A stretch of 64,000 nt of DNA from Stramonita haemastoma (lineage: Eukaryota > Mollusca > Gastropoda > Neogastropoda > Muricidae), in assembly GCA_030674155.1 (NCBI GenBank), contig CM060318.1, positions 80,462,774 to 80,526,773 of the forward strand. The letters are read 5' to 3'. Both the position numbers and the translations under genes were made by a program. Below the pieces are notes generated by a model that was not told the DNA's origin, did not search any database, and was given only the letters and a program-made list of their open reading frames with translations. Below are positions 10,613-22,757 of the stretch, in pieces (position 1 is the first letter of the stretch; every line of letters starts with the position of its first letter).

Positions 10613-10966
10613 TGGACGTTTACACTAAATGCCACCACAAAATAAAATATTTCATTATGTGCACTATAACCAACGTGGACATTACGCTAAATGCCACCAC
10701 AAAATAAAATATTTCATTATGTGCACTATAACCAACGTGGACATTACGCTAAATGCCACCACAAAATAAAATATATCCCATTTGCCTGATAGTGGACGTT
10801 TACACTAAATGCCACCACAAAATAAAATATTTCATTATGTGCACTATAACCAACGTGGACATTACGCTAAATGCCACCACAAAATAAAATATTTCATTAT
10901 GTGCACTATAACCAACGTGGACATTACGCTAAATGCCACCACAAAATAAAATATTTCGGGTTCAGT
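10613..10966 (+). repeat. 62-bp satellite with a 180-bp higher-order period
   Basis: 62-bp units start with TGGACATTACGCTAAATGCC. The hairpin-derived ATATATCCCATTTGCCTGATAG at 10591 recurs at 10771, giving a higher-order period of 180 bp. Copies within each phase are almost identical. Confidence 0.9.
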
Positions 10967-11859
10967 GATCCATTATTCCCATGTCTCGCGTAGACCTCGC
11001 CTTTTCTTTCTCTTCATCTGAGGAAAGTGCATGTCAAACTCATCAGAGAGGATATGTCAATGGACGATGCCAAGACTTGGAGCAAGAAAATCAACAAAGC
11101 ATTCATTGACAAAAATACACAGATTCAACAACAAACCATACATACATAAGGTTTATTCCTTTTTAAAAGTGACAACCACATGGTACACGACTGAAATAAC
11201 CTCCTAAGATTTTCTTCTTAAAGATGAAACACACACACTCACACTCACTCACACACACACACTCACTCACTCACTCACACTCGCACACACACTCACTCAC
11301 TCACACACACACACACACACACTCACACTCACTCACTCGCATTCACTTTCATGCATATTTCTCATACTAGTTTTCAAATCAAACTAGATCTTAAGTGAAT
11401 ATGATTTTCCAATTCAAAGCAACATACAAAAATGACTAAATAAAAACTATGAAAAAGACACTTTTCTCCCATTTCTGTGTCTTGTTCATCTATCAACATT
11501 CACCACACCTGAAGAAATAAACGCGATTTCATGTTAAGCCTTAAAGTGCATGACACAAAAACTGAACTAAACATAGACACCTCTAAAAACGAACACAGCG
11601 CAGGCCTGTATACCCTGCTACTACAGATTTCAGTCTTTTTACGACTTCCAGAATTTTTCAAAGAGATTCCAAATTTTCATGTGTTTCTGTGCAACAAGCT
11701 TTTTCAACATTTAAAATAAATGATTTTTTTTTTAAGTCAGCTATTTTTCATTCCTTTCCATTGTAAATAAGATTGTTTTTTCTAATTAGCAAATCTAGAC
11801 AGGTTTGATATGGGGATTACTGATCAAAATGATTATTTCTTTCAAAATCTTTCCAAAAC

Positions 11860-11862
<3 letters not shown>
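10967..11862. other. No gene seen; (CACT)n microsatellite inside
   Basis: A CA/CACT-rich microsatellite occupies 11227-11340. The rest is A/T-rich without a recognisable coding frame. Confidence 0.5.

Positions 11863-11910
<48 letters not shown>
11862..11910. repeat. (GA)n microsatellite
   Basis: About 24 GA dinucleotides. 11911-12566 shows only a second short GA patch (12204-12230), a short GT run (12285-12297) and no gene. Confidence 0.95.
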
Positions 11911-11912
<2 letters not shown>

Positions 11913-12566
11913 ATTGGCCCATACATGGAGGTTGCCGAATTGCTTAGTATTTGGTGGGTGATAAAAACAGTAACAACAAAAAAAAGTTATAACAAAAAAG
12001 TTATAACAAAAAATGATACACCAGGTCTAAATGTAGACATAACTCTTTTCAGATGAATGTTCACATCAAGCTTTAGTAAGGTTTGACATCAAGATCTTAT
12101 AAATTGTCTATACATTTAATATCTTTCAATGGTTTGTATAATTATGATCACTCCATTGCTGCCATCAGCAGTTACAATCTTTGCCTGAAAGCGTTTATAA
12201 ATGTGAGAGAGAGAGAGAGTGAGAGAGATAGGGGGCTGGTAGGTGAAAACTAGTAAAGGGTAGAGTTCCCCAGAAGAGAGTGCGTGTGTGTGTGTGTGCC
12301 CAGTGTTTATCTAGCATGAATAAGCTTTCCCATGGGAAAACCCGTCTGTAACATTACCGGCACAGACATACTGATAAAATGTACACTCTGGTAAAGATCC
12401 TGAGAAGTGTTGTAAATTTTTTCCCCCTTGCAAATGAAAGCTTACATTTCACTAAACCAAGAGACATGGCTCGGGTTCAATGCTCACTCAGCAAAACAAA
12501 TGGCCAATTTTGCTGTTTGTGCTTCTATATCCACAACTGTATCTCTTCCCACCCCATCCTGGCCTG

Positions 12567-13637
12567 TTAACACTTTCTACCCCGGGTACGGATTAATCCG
12601 TACCACGCGATCATCTCCCCTGGACGGGGTACGGACTAATCCGTACCACAGCAGGTACTTTCACTTTCGCCCTCCCATTCTGTTCTATTCTCACATGGTC
12701 GTTTTAGCTTGTTGGCTTTCGCTGCCACATTATTCGCACATCGTTCGCAGCTATTTTGCATATAAATTGAGCGTTTTTTGTTGTGTTTCTTGTTTTACGT
12801 GTCATATGCTTGTAGTATGGCTTTGGTACATCATACTTTCACTGCTGATGAAGTAACAGAAGTTTTAAACCAGTTATTACGTTGCCGATAAAGATCGTGT
12901 TTTGGATAGAGATCGTGAGAGCTTTGAGTCTCGCGATACTAGACTGTGTGCCACTTGAGGAACGAGATAGGTCAGCTGGAAGGGGGGGGGGGGGGGTGAC
13001 TGGGGAGGGGCGTGGCCTTGGTACTGTGAGTACCGCTACGATAAACACCAACTGTTTACATGAAAATGAACAAGCCACCTGGTGAAGTGCAAACATTCTG
13101 TATATGAATAAAGTAGTGTAGAAAAGTTCAGGAACTTACTTGGACTAGGGAAGAAATGTTATCTGTATATTCCATGATGGTTATTGTGACAGTATCATGT
13201 GTACAGTTCAGTGGTTCCCTTTGATTATATTACATTTGATGCAATGCTAGAAGAAAACTTGTATAGTACCTATGTTTGCCCCTGTTTATTTGAGAGTCTT
13301 GTATAGTTTTGTTGTTGTTGTGTTATATTTGTTGCATACATTGCATAAAAATCATAAGCCCATCAGTGGGATCACCACTTAAAATCAGAGCAATTACGTA
13401 ATTTGACACCATAATAAAATTATTATCATACTCTTTTTTATGCAATATAAATTTTTATGCACGCATATAATGGGCAGTCATTTACCCACACAATGCCATA
13501 GTTTTATAAGAAATGGGCTTCAAACAAAAAAGATATGAGGATTTTACTATGATGACCCAGTGCACACTGCACTCAGCTGCTGCAGGGCTGGTCCAGAGAC
13601 TGCACTGCAGCTGCACCCTTGGGGTACAAAGTGTTAA
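12567..13637 (+). mobile_element. piggyBac-like non-autonomous element, TTAA ends
   Basis: The left end is TTAACACTTTCTACCCC; the right end, reverse-complemented, is TTAACACTTTGTACCCC. That is 16 of 17 matching bases, with TTAA at both borders as expected for piggyBac target duplication. Just inside the left end is a perfect 20-bp palindrome, GGTACGGATTAATCCGTACC, with a near copy about 50 bp further in. An ATG near 12821 opens MALVHHTFTADEVTEVLNQL, reminiscent of piggyBac transposase N-termini, but it stops soon after. At 1.07 kb the element lacks a catalytic domain. Confidence 0.7.
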
Positions 13638-14136
13638 AGTCATTTTGCATTAACTCTACGTCTTGCTTTGCTTGTGTGTCAGTTTGGAAAATTTGTCTGC
13701 AAAAATCTCTACTGTGATCCACCATACTGTTGTGACAATGGTGCCATCAAAGGTCATGGTGCGTGCGCACCGACTCAACAGTCTGGTAAGGGGAGACTAG
13801 CATCTGAACAACAGATGACAATGTGAGGTGAACTGAAGTCTCTGAATGATAGCATACAATGTTTCTATTTTCAGATTTTTTTTATGGAAAACATGAAATT
13901 TTGACACATTAAATCATATTTCTGTCATAAAAATATGGAGGATGTACAGGCCTGCTACTGTACCATAGCCAGTTTTATGGGGGGAAAGAATGAGAGCCAA
14001 ATAATAAAAAATACAGTTATCAAATTAAGTTACAAAATAAAATATCATGAATCATGCCTTTAAATATGCTTTCTCCCCCATTAAATGAGATATTTCAACT
14101 TCATTCACTGGCTGCTGATTGATCAAATTCTTTTCC
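13638..14136. other. No gene seen, downstream of SNU13
   Basis: A/T-rich sequence past the likely SNU13 cleavage site. No coding frame or repeat is recognised. Confidence 0.5.
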
Positions 14137-14142
14137 TTTATT
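14137..14142 (-). terminator. Poly(A) signal AATAAA of SNU13
   Basis: A canonical AATAAA on the minus strand, 117 nt beyond the SNU13 stop codon. Confidence 0.6.
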
Positions 14143-14258
14143 TCAGTTTCATGACATAAAAGTAGGAATAAAAACCAAATAAAACTACAGTGAGAAGACT
14201 GTCTTCACGGCCATAATGAAAATGTCTTTTGCTGAAACAAAGGGAAATGTCCAACAGA

Positions 14259-17200
14259 TCAGATGAGCAACTTCTCAATAGATTTCCTCACTTCGTCAAT
14301 CTGACTTTTCAGCTGTGATCCGTCTTTTGTGGTGATGGAACAAGCAATAACTGGTCTGGTCACACCACAGGCTCGCCCCAAAGCTGAAACAAAACAATGG
14401 GGGAAAAAATGAACTTGCTGTTTTGAATCGTATACATTAGTCACAATTCAAGTAAGAAAACAGTTTCATTGACTTGATCTCAAAGAAATGAGCATGTTTT
14501 TAATACAAAAGAGTAGATCCATTAAAAGCAAAAATGCTAAGAATTTATGAGAAAATGGAAAAATCTTTTACTTTTTTCCTGGCCTTTCTAATAACTTCAG
14601 AATATATTACTATACAGGGTTCGCGCTAGGATTTTTTAAAACAGGTACTGGGAGTTGCCATATCAGAGATATCTTGACCATCTCCCCCAAAATCGGTCCC
14701 CAGAAAATAAAATCCGGTACCTACTGTGAACAAAACGAAACTATTCAGCGAGGGGGGTGGGGGAGGGGGAGATTGTTCGACAGCAAAACTAAATCTAAAT
14801 TGAACACAAATCTCTCAGAGACTTTGAATGCCGTGCTGCTGCCACTCGCTCCTTGGGCACGAAACCAAGCAGGAAATAGGATTTTTTTTTCTAGCACCTG
14901 TGTCACTGTCTGTGTCAAGTCTGTTGTTTTGCATGATGTCATTGGTGTGATTTATATTCTTCTTTCTTGTTTCTATGCTTAGCGCTCATCTAGATCTTTC
15001 ATTCAATTAGATTTAGTTTTCGATTCTTCTCTCTCAAAGTAACGCGCAAATTCATAGTCATAGACCCTCCGCTTTTCGTAAGAGCAGGCCATCGTGTGCC
15101 GGTGGGAACAGATGACATTTACAAAACTGCATACACACGGGGACTAGATGTAAAAAAATTTTTAAAAAGCACAGGAGTGCTTATTCGATTATCCTCGATA
15201 TAAAAGAATAAAGAATAAATCAACCTAGGCCCCATTTACTCATTGTGAATGGGAAGTCACTGTCATGCCGAGAAAAGCGCGAAGCTCTATTCTTTCACAG
15301 TAAAGCTTGCTGTTCTGCGTGCTAATGAGGTTGGCGCCAAAGGTGGGCCTAAGAGTTCCTGGGAAGGGGTGGGAAGGGGTAGGTGCGTAAGTACAGGCAC
15401 ATGACAAACTGTCAGAAAATGTCACTTCAGACTTTTTTTTTTTAGACGGAAATCTAATCGGTCACAGGCAAACAGAATCGGTACGCGGTACCGGCTGCAT
15501 CGAAAATTTTCAGTATTCCCGGTTTACAATCGGTAAAATACCGACAATTACCGATTATCGCGAACCCTGCTATATGATGATTTTAGAACATTTACTGATG
15601 TATAATGCTTTCAGAACATCCTACTGAAACTGGTACTGTGAACAGCATTATACTGTCGTATTGTCTGTATCATCTGATGAGACAGACAATACCAATTACT
15701 ATGCTATTCTATTTACAACATCAACTTCTATTCAGAATTTACAAAATTAATTAAATGTACATAAAAAAAACAACTACTAAATAAATGAAAAGTCATGATT
15801 GGGTCTATCAAGTTATGCTGACGGAGGAAAAAGAACACAAGAACTGATCAAGCAATGAAAAGATATTAACATTATCAGAAGATGTGAAGTGAACTGCTTA
15901 CCTTGCTTTGATCGGACAAACACATAGTCGACGTTCTGAAACATAAAAACAATATTGTGGTTAAGAAAATATACTACATTTAGAGAGAGTTACTTTTTTA
16001 AAATTTCTATTCAAGCAGAAAAGATTTGATTATAATTCTTTAAAGTACTTTACCCTACAACACACAAGCAACAGCATACATCCTGTTTACTTATTATGTT
16101 ATGACTCATGGTAATCAATTTTCACAATGACACTGCTTTAACCCTAGTATTCTGAAACCCTGAAATGCTTTGAAAGAATCATTCTGAAACAGCTTCTTCT
16201 CTCCACTTCCCCACATCTAGATTCTCTACAATTTGCTTACAAAGCCAATAGAAGTACATATGATGCTACCATTATCTTGCTGCACAATGCCTACTGTCAC
16301 CTAGAAAAACCTAACTCTTTTGTTCGTATACTTTTTGTCGACTTTTCCTCTGCCTTTAATACTATTCAGCCCCATCTCGTAGCACTCAAACTGCTCTCCA
16401 TAAACGTCTGTCCTTGGCTTATTCTCTGGATAATGAGTTTCTTGATGGAACAAACACAGTCTGTCCGTTTTCAGAAAGCAATATCGACTAAAAGATCAAC
16501 TTCTACTAGTTCTCCCCAAGGCACTGTTCTGTCTCCCATTCTTTTCACCCTTTACACTAATGATTGCACTGGCTCTGATCTAATAACTTAAATCAAATAT
16601 TCTGATGACTCTGCTCTGGAAGACTTGTCTAACTCCCATGTCATGTATTATCAGCTAGTTGAAGAGTTTGCCTCCTGGTGCAAACAAAATTGTCTAGACT
16701 TCAACGTTAAAAAGATGAAGGAAATGTTAACTGATTTTCGTAAAAATCTGAGCCTATACCATATCTTTTCATTGATGGTGTAATGGTTGAACGTGTGCAC
16801 GAGTATAAATATCTAGGTCCTGTTATTGATGATAAACTGAATTTTAATGCTAATACAGATCTTGTGAATAGAAAACGCCATTCTCGCATCTTTTTACTTC
16901 TAAAGCTCCGTACTTCTGGTGAACGTGAAAGTTTTACAGAATTTTTATCGATGTTTTATCGAGTCTGTTCTTTCCTTCTCCTTAATGTGTTGGTACAGAA
17001 GCCTTACTGTCAAAAACAGAAATGTACTGAACAGGATTGTAACCAGATGTGGCAAAATTGTGGGATGTGAGTGTGTGCAAATGAAACTGTATGATTTGTA
17101 TGAAAGCCAAATGAGAGAGAGAGCCAGACAGACTGTAACTGACGGTACCCATGTGCTAGCAAAATACTTTGAACTTCTCCCATCTCAAAAGTGCTACAGA

Positions 17201-20200
17201 ATGTCCAAGTCTAAGACTGCACTATAAAAATAGTTTTATTCCCACCTTAATTTTGCTGCTTAATAAGTGAATGACAACAAGTCTGAACTAACCCGTAGTA
17301 AGACAGTGAGACAGAGAGAGAGAGAGAGGGGGGGGGGGAAGGGGGGGAGAGAGTGAGATTTAGTGCTCAGGTAAAAAAAAGGGATTTTCAAGTGTAGGAA
17401 TGGCTACCTTTTATCATTCTAAACTGCACTCAATATTTTATTGGGTAAAATATTCATTAAAAAAAAATATTGGTATTTGTTTTTATCATACAACATGCTA
17501 TAACAGTTTGGTTTATGTGCGCGTGCGTGCGTGAAATTTCACTTGGGCTGGAGAATAAGATATGCTCAATTTAATGTGGGATGAAAAGGGTTAATGATTT
17601 TTTTTTTTTTAAACTGTTAGAGCTAGCCACATTAAATACAACAAAATACAATATGTATTGCCAGTGCTTGCATTATTTTTATGTGATGCATGTATACATG
17701 TGAAGAAAGAACTTACCTTGTCTTCACACAGCAAAGGCAGGTGGAGGAGGATTTCAATAGGTTGTGCATCTGCTGCCATCACAATGAACTCGCATATCCC
17801 TCTGTTCAGTGTTTTTGTTGCTGCAACACACCAACATCACAACATCTCATTATTTCCTAATAAAACTAGTAATACCTTTCTTTATACAGATTTAAGAAAA
17901 TATTCCATGCCACAAGTTGGCAAAGGCAACAAATATTACAATAGATATGTTGATGCATAGGAATGAAAAACTACATGACTTATGACATCTAAAATTGTGC
18001 TCTAATAAGATTATAATAGGAAAGTACATAATCATGATAGTTTTTATTAATACCCATTCAAGTTTCCAAACACTGCATGCACAGTGGAAAGACCATGAAG
18101 CAAAAAAAGAAAGACAACTCATCCAATGCACTCTTCAACACAACAAAATCAATCATAAATTTGAACTTCCTTATAATCATCAAAAGATAAAGATTACGAT
18201 CATTTAGCATAGCTAGTTTCCTTTTAAAAATCAATCATAGATTTGGATTAACTTCTGTCAAAAGATAAAAATTGCACAGTCATTTAAGCGTTGCTTCTTT
18301 GTTTTGTAATTCATCAACACAAAATACATTGTCTGGGCAGAAATAAAACTGGTATACATCATAAAGGAGAAAAGGCAATTCTCCCTTTGCTTTTCTTTTA
18401 GAAGCTATCATAGACTATGAGTATCATTAATCATCACCATAATAGTATATATTTTGCAATTGTTTTTGAACAAAAGTTTTGGCAATCACAATTTTATAAG
18501 GCAAAGCAAAAAACTTAACCTTGAATTTCTGAAATGCAAAGGGTATGATTTTCTAATCTTGTAAATTAACCATATAAAATATGCTATAGAAAGCCCAATG
18601 TGAAGCTAAAAAAGAAAAGGTAAAATCACTTACTAATACTACTGTAACTGGTATTCAGTACGCTACTCGGGTTATGGGTGGGGGTAGGATAGCTAGGTGG
18701 TCAGAGTGCTCGCTTTCCCCAAGTCAAGTTAAGCAGCGTCGAGCGTGGTTACCAGTTAGATGGGTGACTGCGCGCCTTGGCTTCAGTACAGTCCCCCCAG
18801 CTGTAAATGGGTACCTGCCCTCTTTAGGGTCAGGGAAGGTAAAGCAGCGAGGGAGAAGAGATAGGCGCTGCCCTCAATATGCTGGCCTCTAGAGAAGCTG
18901 AGGTCTCCGATGCCTTGCTCTCCTACGACCGCCTAGGTTATGGGACACCTTTACCTTTTTACTTAGGTTGAACATGCAAATTTGATAGACATGCCATAAA
19001 ATTTAATTTAACAGTTTACCATTATTACTGACATTTAAATTATGCAGTCAGACCCCACAACAAGCCATACACTACAGCTGCAAGTTTCAATCTAAAATTA
19101 CATGTTACTTATTTGACAAGCATACCATAAACATACCAATGAGCAGCAAAACCATGAAGAAAGTTTGATTTTTTTTTTACTTGGAGAGAATGCACATGAA
19201 GGGAAACTTTAACATCTGGCTAAAGGCGTAACGCCATCTTCCAACCAAACTGTTTAACACAGCAACGCTTCCTTCACAAGACTGCCCAAAATTAAACCTA
19301 AAAGTTAAACAGTAAAAGTAGCACGTGATTTCATGAACCCTCAGGGGAAGCAAATCAAGATACTTTAACGTCATTCACTACTTTACACAATCTTCCAAGA
19401 ACTGAAGCAATGTAAAGCATACTTGTTCACTGACACTAACAGGACTGCTGAATGGGCCGGGCTACATTACAAATACAACTGGATTCCTTTCTACAGTTGC
19501 ATTGCATTTTCATTACCATTCCCTGCAGACTATAACTTCTGTAAGTAGCAGCACTGCTTGCAACTCCGCAGCTTACACTGCGATCGACCACAGAGTTACA
19601 AATCTTAGAATTTCTTTAAAAAAAGTGACTGCAGACTAAGCATGTACAACTGTACTGAAGATGTACAGCTCAGTAAACAGAATAACCTTTGAGTAATAAG
19701 GGTAAGGCTGGGAGTCAAACCCAGAACCTCACAGTTTATGACCACAGGAAGGTGAATGTCAACCATCCTGACATAGATCTACCTTCTTCCCGCCTGGTAA
19801 TTTTTGACAAAGATGCCCCGGAAGGGCAGACACCACCAACAATACTCTCCTCACCTTCGTTGGCTCCCTTTCTCAGCTGTTTGTAGTTGCCAGCCTGCTG
19901 CACGAGGTCCAGAATCTGCTGGGACAGGGCAGGGTCAGCCAGGGGGTAGGCCTTAGAGTTGACTTGTTCATTAGCCTGTTCACAGGGAAAATTGTAACAT
20001 TGTTAAAATCCAATACATTCTCAGTGACATGAGGCACGCATACAACTCATTCACAATGCAAGCACAAAATTAATAATGTTATGCCACACATACATTTATG
20101 GATATTATGATGATTTATATGATCCTTTTGTTTTGTTTGGGGTTTTTTAGGGGGAGGGGTGGGGAGGGGTGCTTACCAGTTACCCCTACCCAATTTTTCA

Positions 20201-22473
20201 CCAACTTGAGCTCTCCCCCCAAAGCTGTGTGGACTTTTTTTTTTTTTAAATAAATTACAGTATTACACATTGCCATTATAGTATAACTATAACAAGTATA
20301 TCAAGTCTGAGGTTCTGGGTTCTATAACATTAATAAGCATGACTACAGAACTAGTATTGATCACTTAACGAGTAGGGTAACCTGTGCCGCCAATCTGACC
20401 CAATGCGACAGTGCTCCACTCTAGGCCTTTTCTGGCTTGCACACACAACCAGCCAGCCTAGTTTTCAGAGCTCTGATAGATAGACCAATCGCTGGGTGCT
20501 TTGACTGTGCCCTGTGGTACAAGCTCATGAATAAGTCACTCTTAGCTTTTGGTCACTAAAACAGTAAGAAGGGTCCTAGGGCCTTCAATTTCAAAATCAT
20601 TGGATAGATTTGAAAGTGGGTAATTTAAGTACATCCAGGAAAGGAGAATTAGAATTATATCACTTTAATTATATAAATCAATGTAGATAATGTTAATAGA
20701 ATGCATTGTTTCCAAAATAAGATGGTAGTCTTTTTCAATTTGTTTAAATTGCTACACTTTGGTGATTTGTGGTTTTGAAGGATGTGGTTTCCATGTCACA
20801 ACCAAACGGTTTCCATGTCACAACCATAACAAAAAACATATCACTCTAAAATGACAAATCAATGTTTATAATGTTAATAAAATGAATTTCTAATTTAAGA
20901 TGGTGGTTTTTTTTCAATTTGTATTTAAACTGCTTCATATCAGTGATTTGCGGTTTTGAGGGTGTAGTTTCCATGTCACAACCATAACATATCACTCTAA
21001 AATGACAAATCAGTGTAAATAATGTTATTGTTAATAGAATGCATTGTTTCCAATTTAAGAGGTTGTTTTTTTGTTTTAATTTGTGTTTTAATTGCTACAA
21101 TTTCAGGATTTGTGCTTTTGAAGACTGTTGTTTCCATGTCACAACCAAACAGTTTCCATGTCACAACTGTAACATATTACTTCTATGAGGCATTAATATC
21201 AAACAGCTTCCATTCTTAGGTAAAGAAAACAGTTTAGTTTAATGGATATGATTATGTGGTTAAAGTTCAGGCTAATCTGTGATGCTTGCTGTGGTCATTT
21301 GTACAAAAACCAAACTTTAAATCTGGGTGTACAGAACTGTCTTAGTGTCATTAAAAAATAGCAAAAAAATATGCTTTCCTGATAATTTTCATACTTCCAG
21401 AGTCGGTACTGCGAGTTGCCATTTCAGAGATATCTTGACCAACTCCCCCAAAATCAGTCCCCAGAAAATAAAATCTGGTACGTAATGTGAACAAAACGAA
21501 ACTATTCAGTGAAGGGGTGGGGGAGGGGGGATTGTTCGCAGTAAAACTAAATCTTAATTGAACGCAAATCTCTCAGAGACTTTGACTGCCGTGCTGCTGC
21601 CACTCGCTTCTTCGTGTTCTTGGGCATGAAGCCACGCAGGAAATAGGTAGGATTTTTTTTATCTAGTGCCTGTGTCACTGTCTGTGTCAGTCTGTTGTTT
21701 TGCTTGACATCATTCGTGTGACTTAACTTGTGCTAAGCCTATTCTTTCTTGTTTCTATGCTTAGCGCTCATCTAGATCTTTCGTTCAATTAAGATTTAGT
21801 TTTCGACTCGTCTCTCTCAAAGCAACGCGCAAATTCATAGACCCTTGCTTTTCTAAGAGTAGGCCATCGTGTGCCGGTGGGAACAGATGACATTTACAAA
21901 ACTGCATACACACGGGAACTGGATGTAAAATCATCCTTGATATAAAAGAATAAAGAAATAAATCAATCTAAGCCCCATTTACTCATTGTGAATGGAAGTC
22001 ACTGTAATGTCGAGAAGAGCGCGAAGCTCTATTCTTTCACAGTAAAGCTTGCTGTTGTGCGTGCTTATGAGGTTGGCGCCAAAGATAATAGTTCTTTGGA
22101 AGGGATGGAAAGGGGTAGGTGCGTACGCACAGGTGCATGACAGACTGTCAAAAAATGTCACTTCAGACTTCAGAAGGGAAGTAATCGCGGACAAGGAAAT
22201 TAATATCAGTATGGAAGAGTTACTTCCCTTCTGCCATGGTTTAATTTTTGTTTTGTTTTGGGTTTTTTTGGTGGTTGTCAATTAGAAAAATTGCATTTTC
22301 GTATTTCAGGTAAAAAAATTTGTAAAAATACGATAAAATCGTACGGGTAGGCAGGTCTGACACATGTCATACCACGTAACCAGTAGGTTTGCTCCCGTGA
22401 TTTTTTTCCCCAAGGAAGTACATTCCAAAAACTAGAAATTTGCATTTCTGCCGACAACTCCCACCCCGGGGGG

Positions 22474-22504
<31 letters not shown>

Positions 22505-22520
22505 AGTGTTGTGTGTGTGT

Positions 22521-22603
<83 letters not shown>

Positions 22604-22662
22604 GTGCGCGCGCGCATGTGCGTATGTGAGAGACTCGGAGAGAGAGACTCGGAGAGAGAGTG

Positions 22663-22693
<31 letters not shown>

Positions 22694-22694
22694 C

Positions 22695-22757
<63 letters not shown>

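Noticed and set aside
10169..10966. Regularly spaced repeats resembling a CRISPR array
   Set aside because: The units are identical over their full length with no variable spacers, and the genome is animal.
18670..18780. Possible 5S rRNA gene
   Set aside because: Only the middle third of 5S is present, with a tRNA-like head and SINE body shared with 35647.
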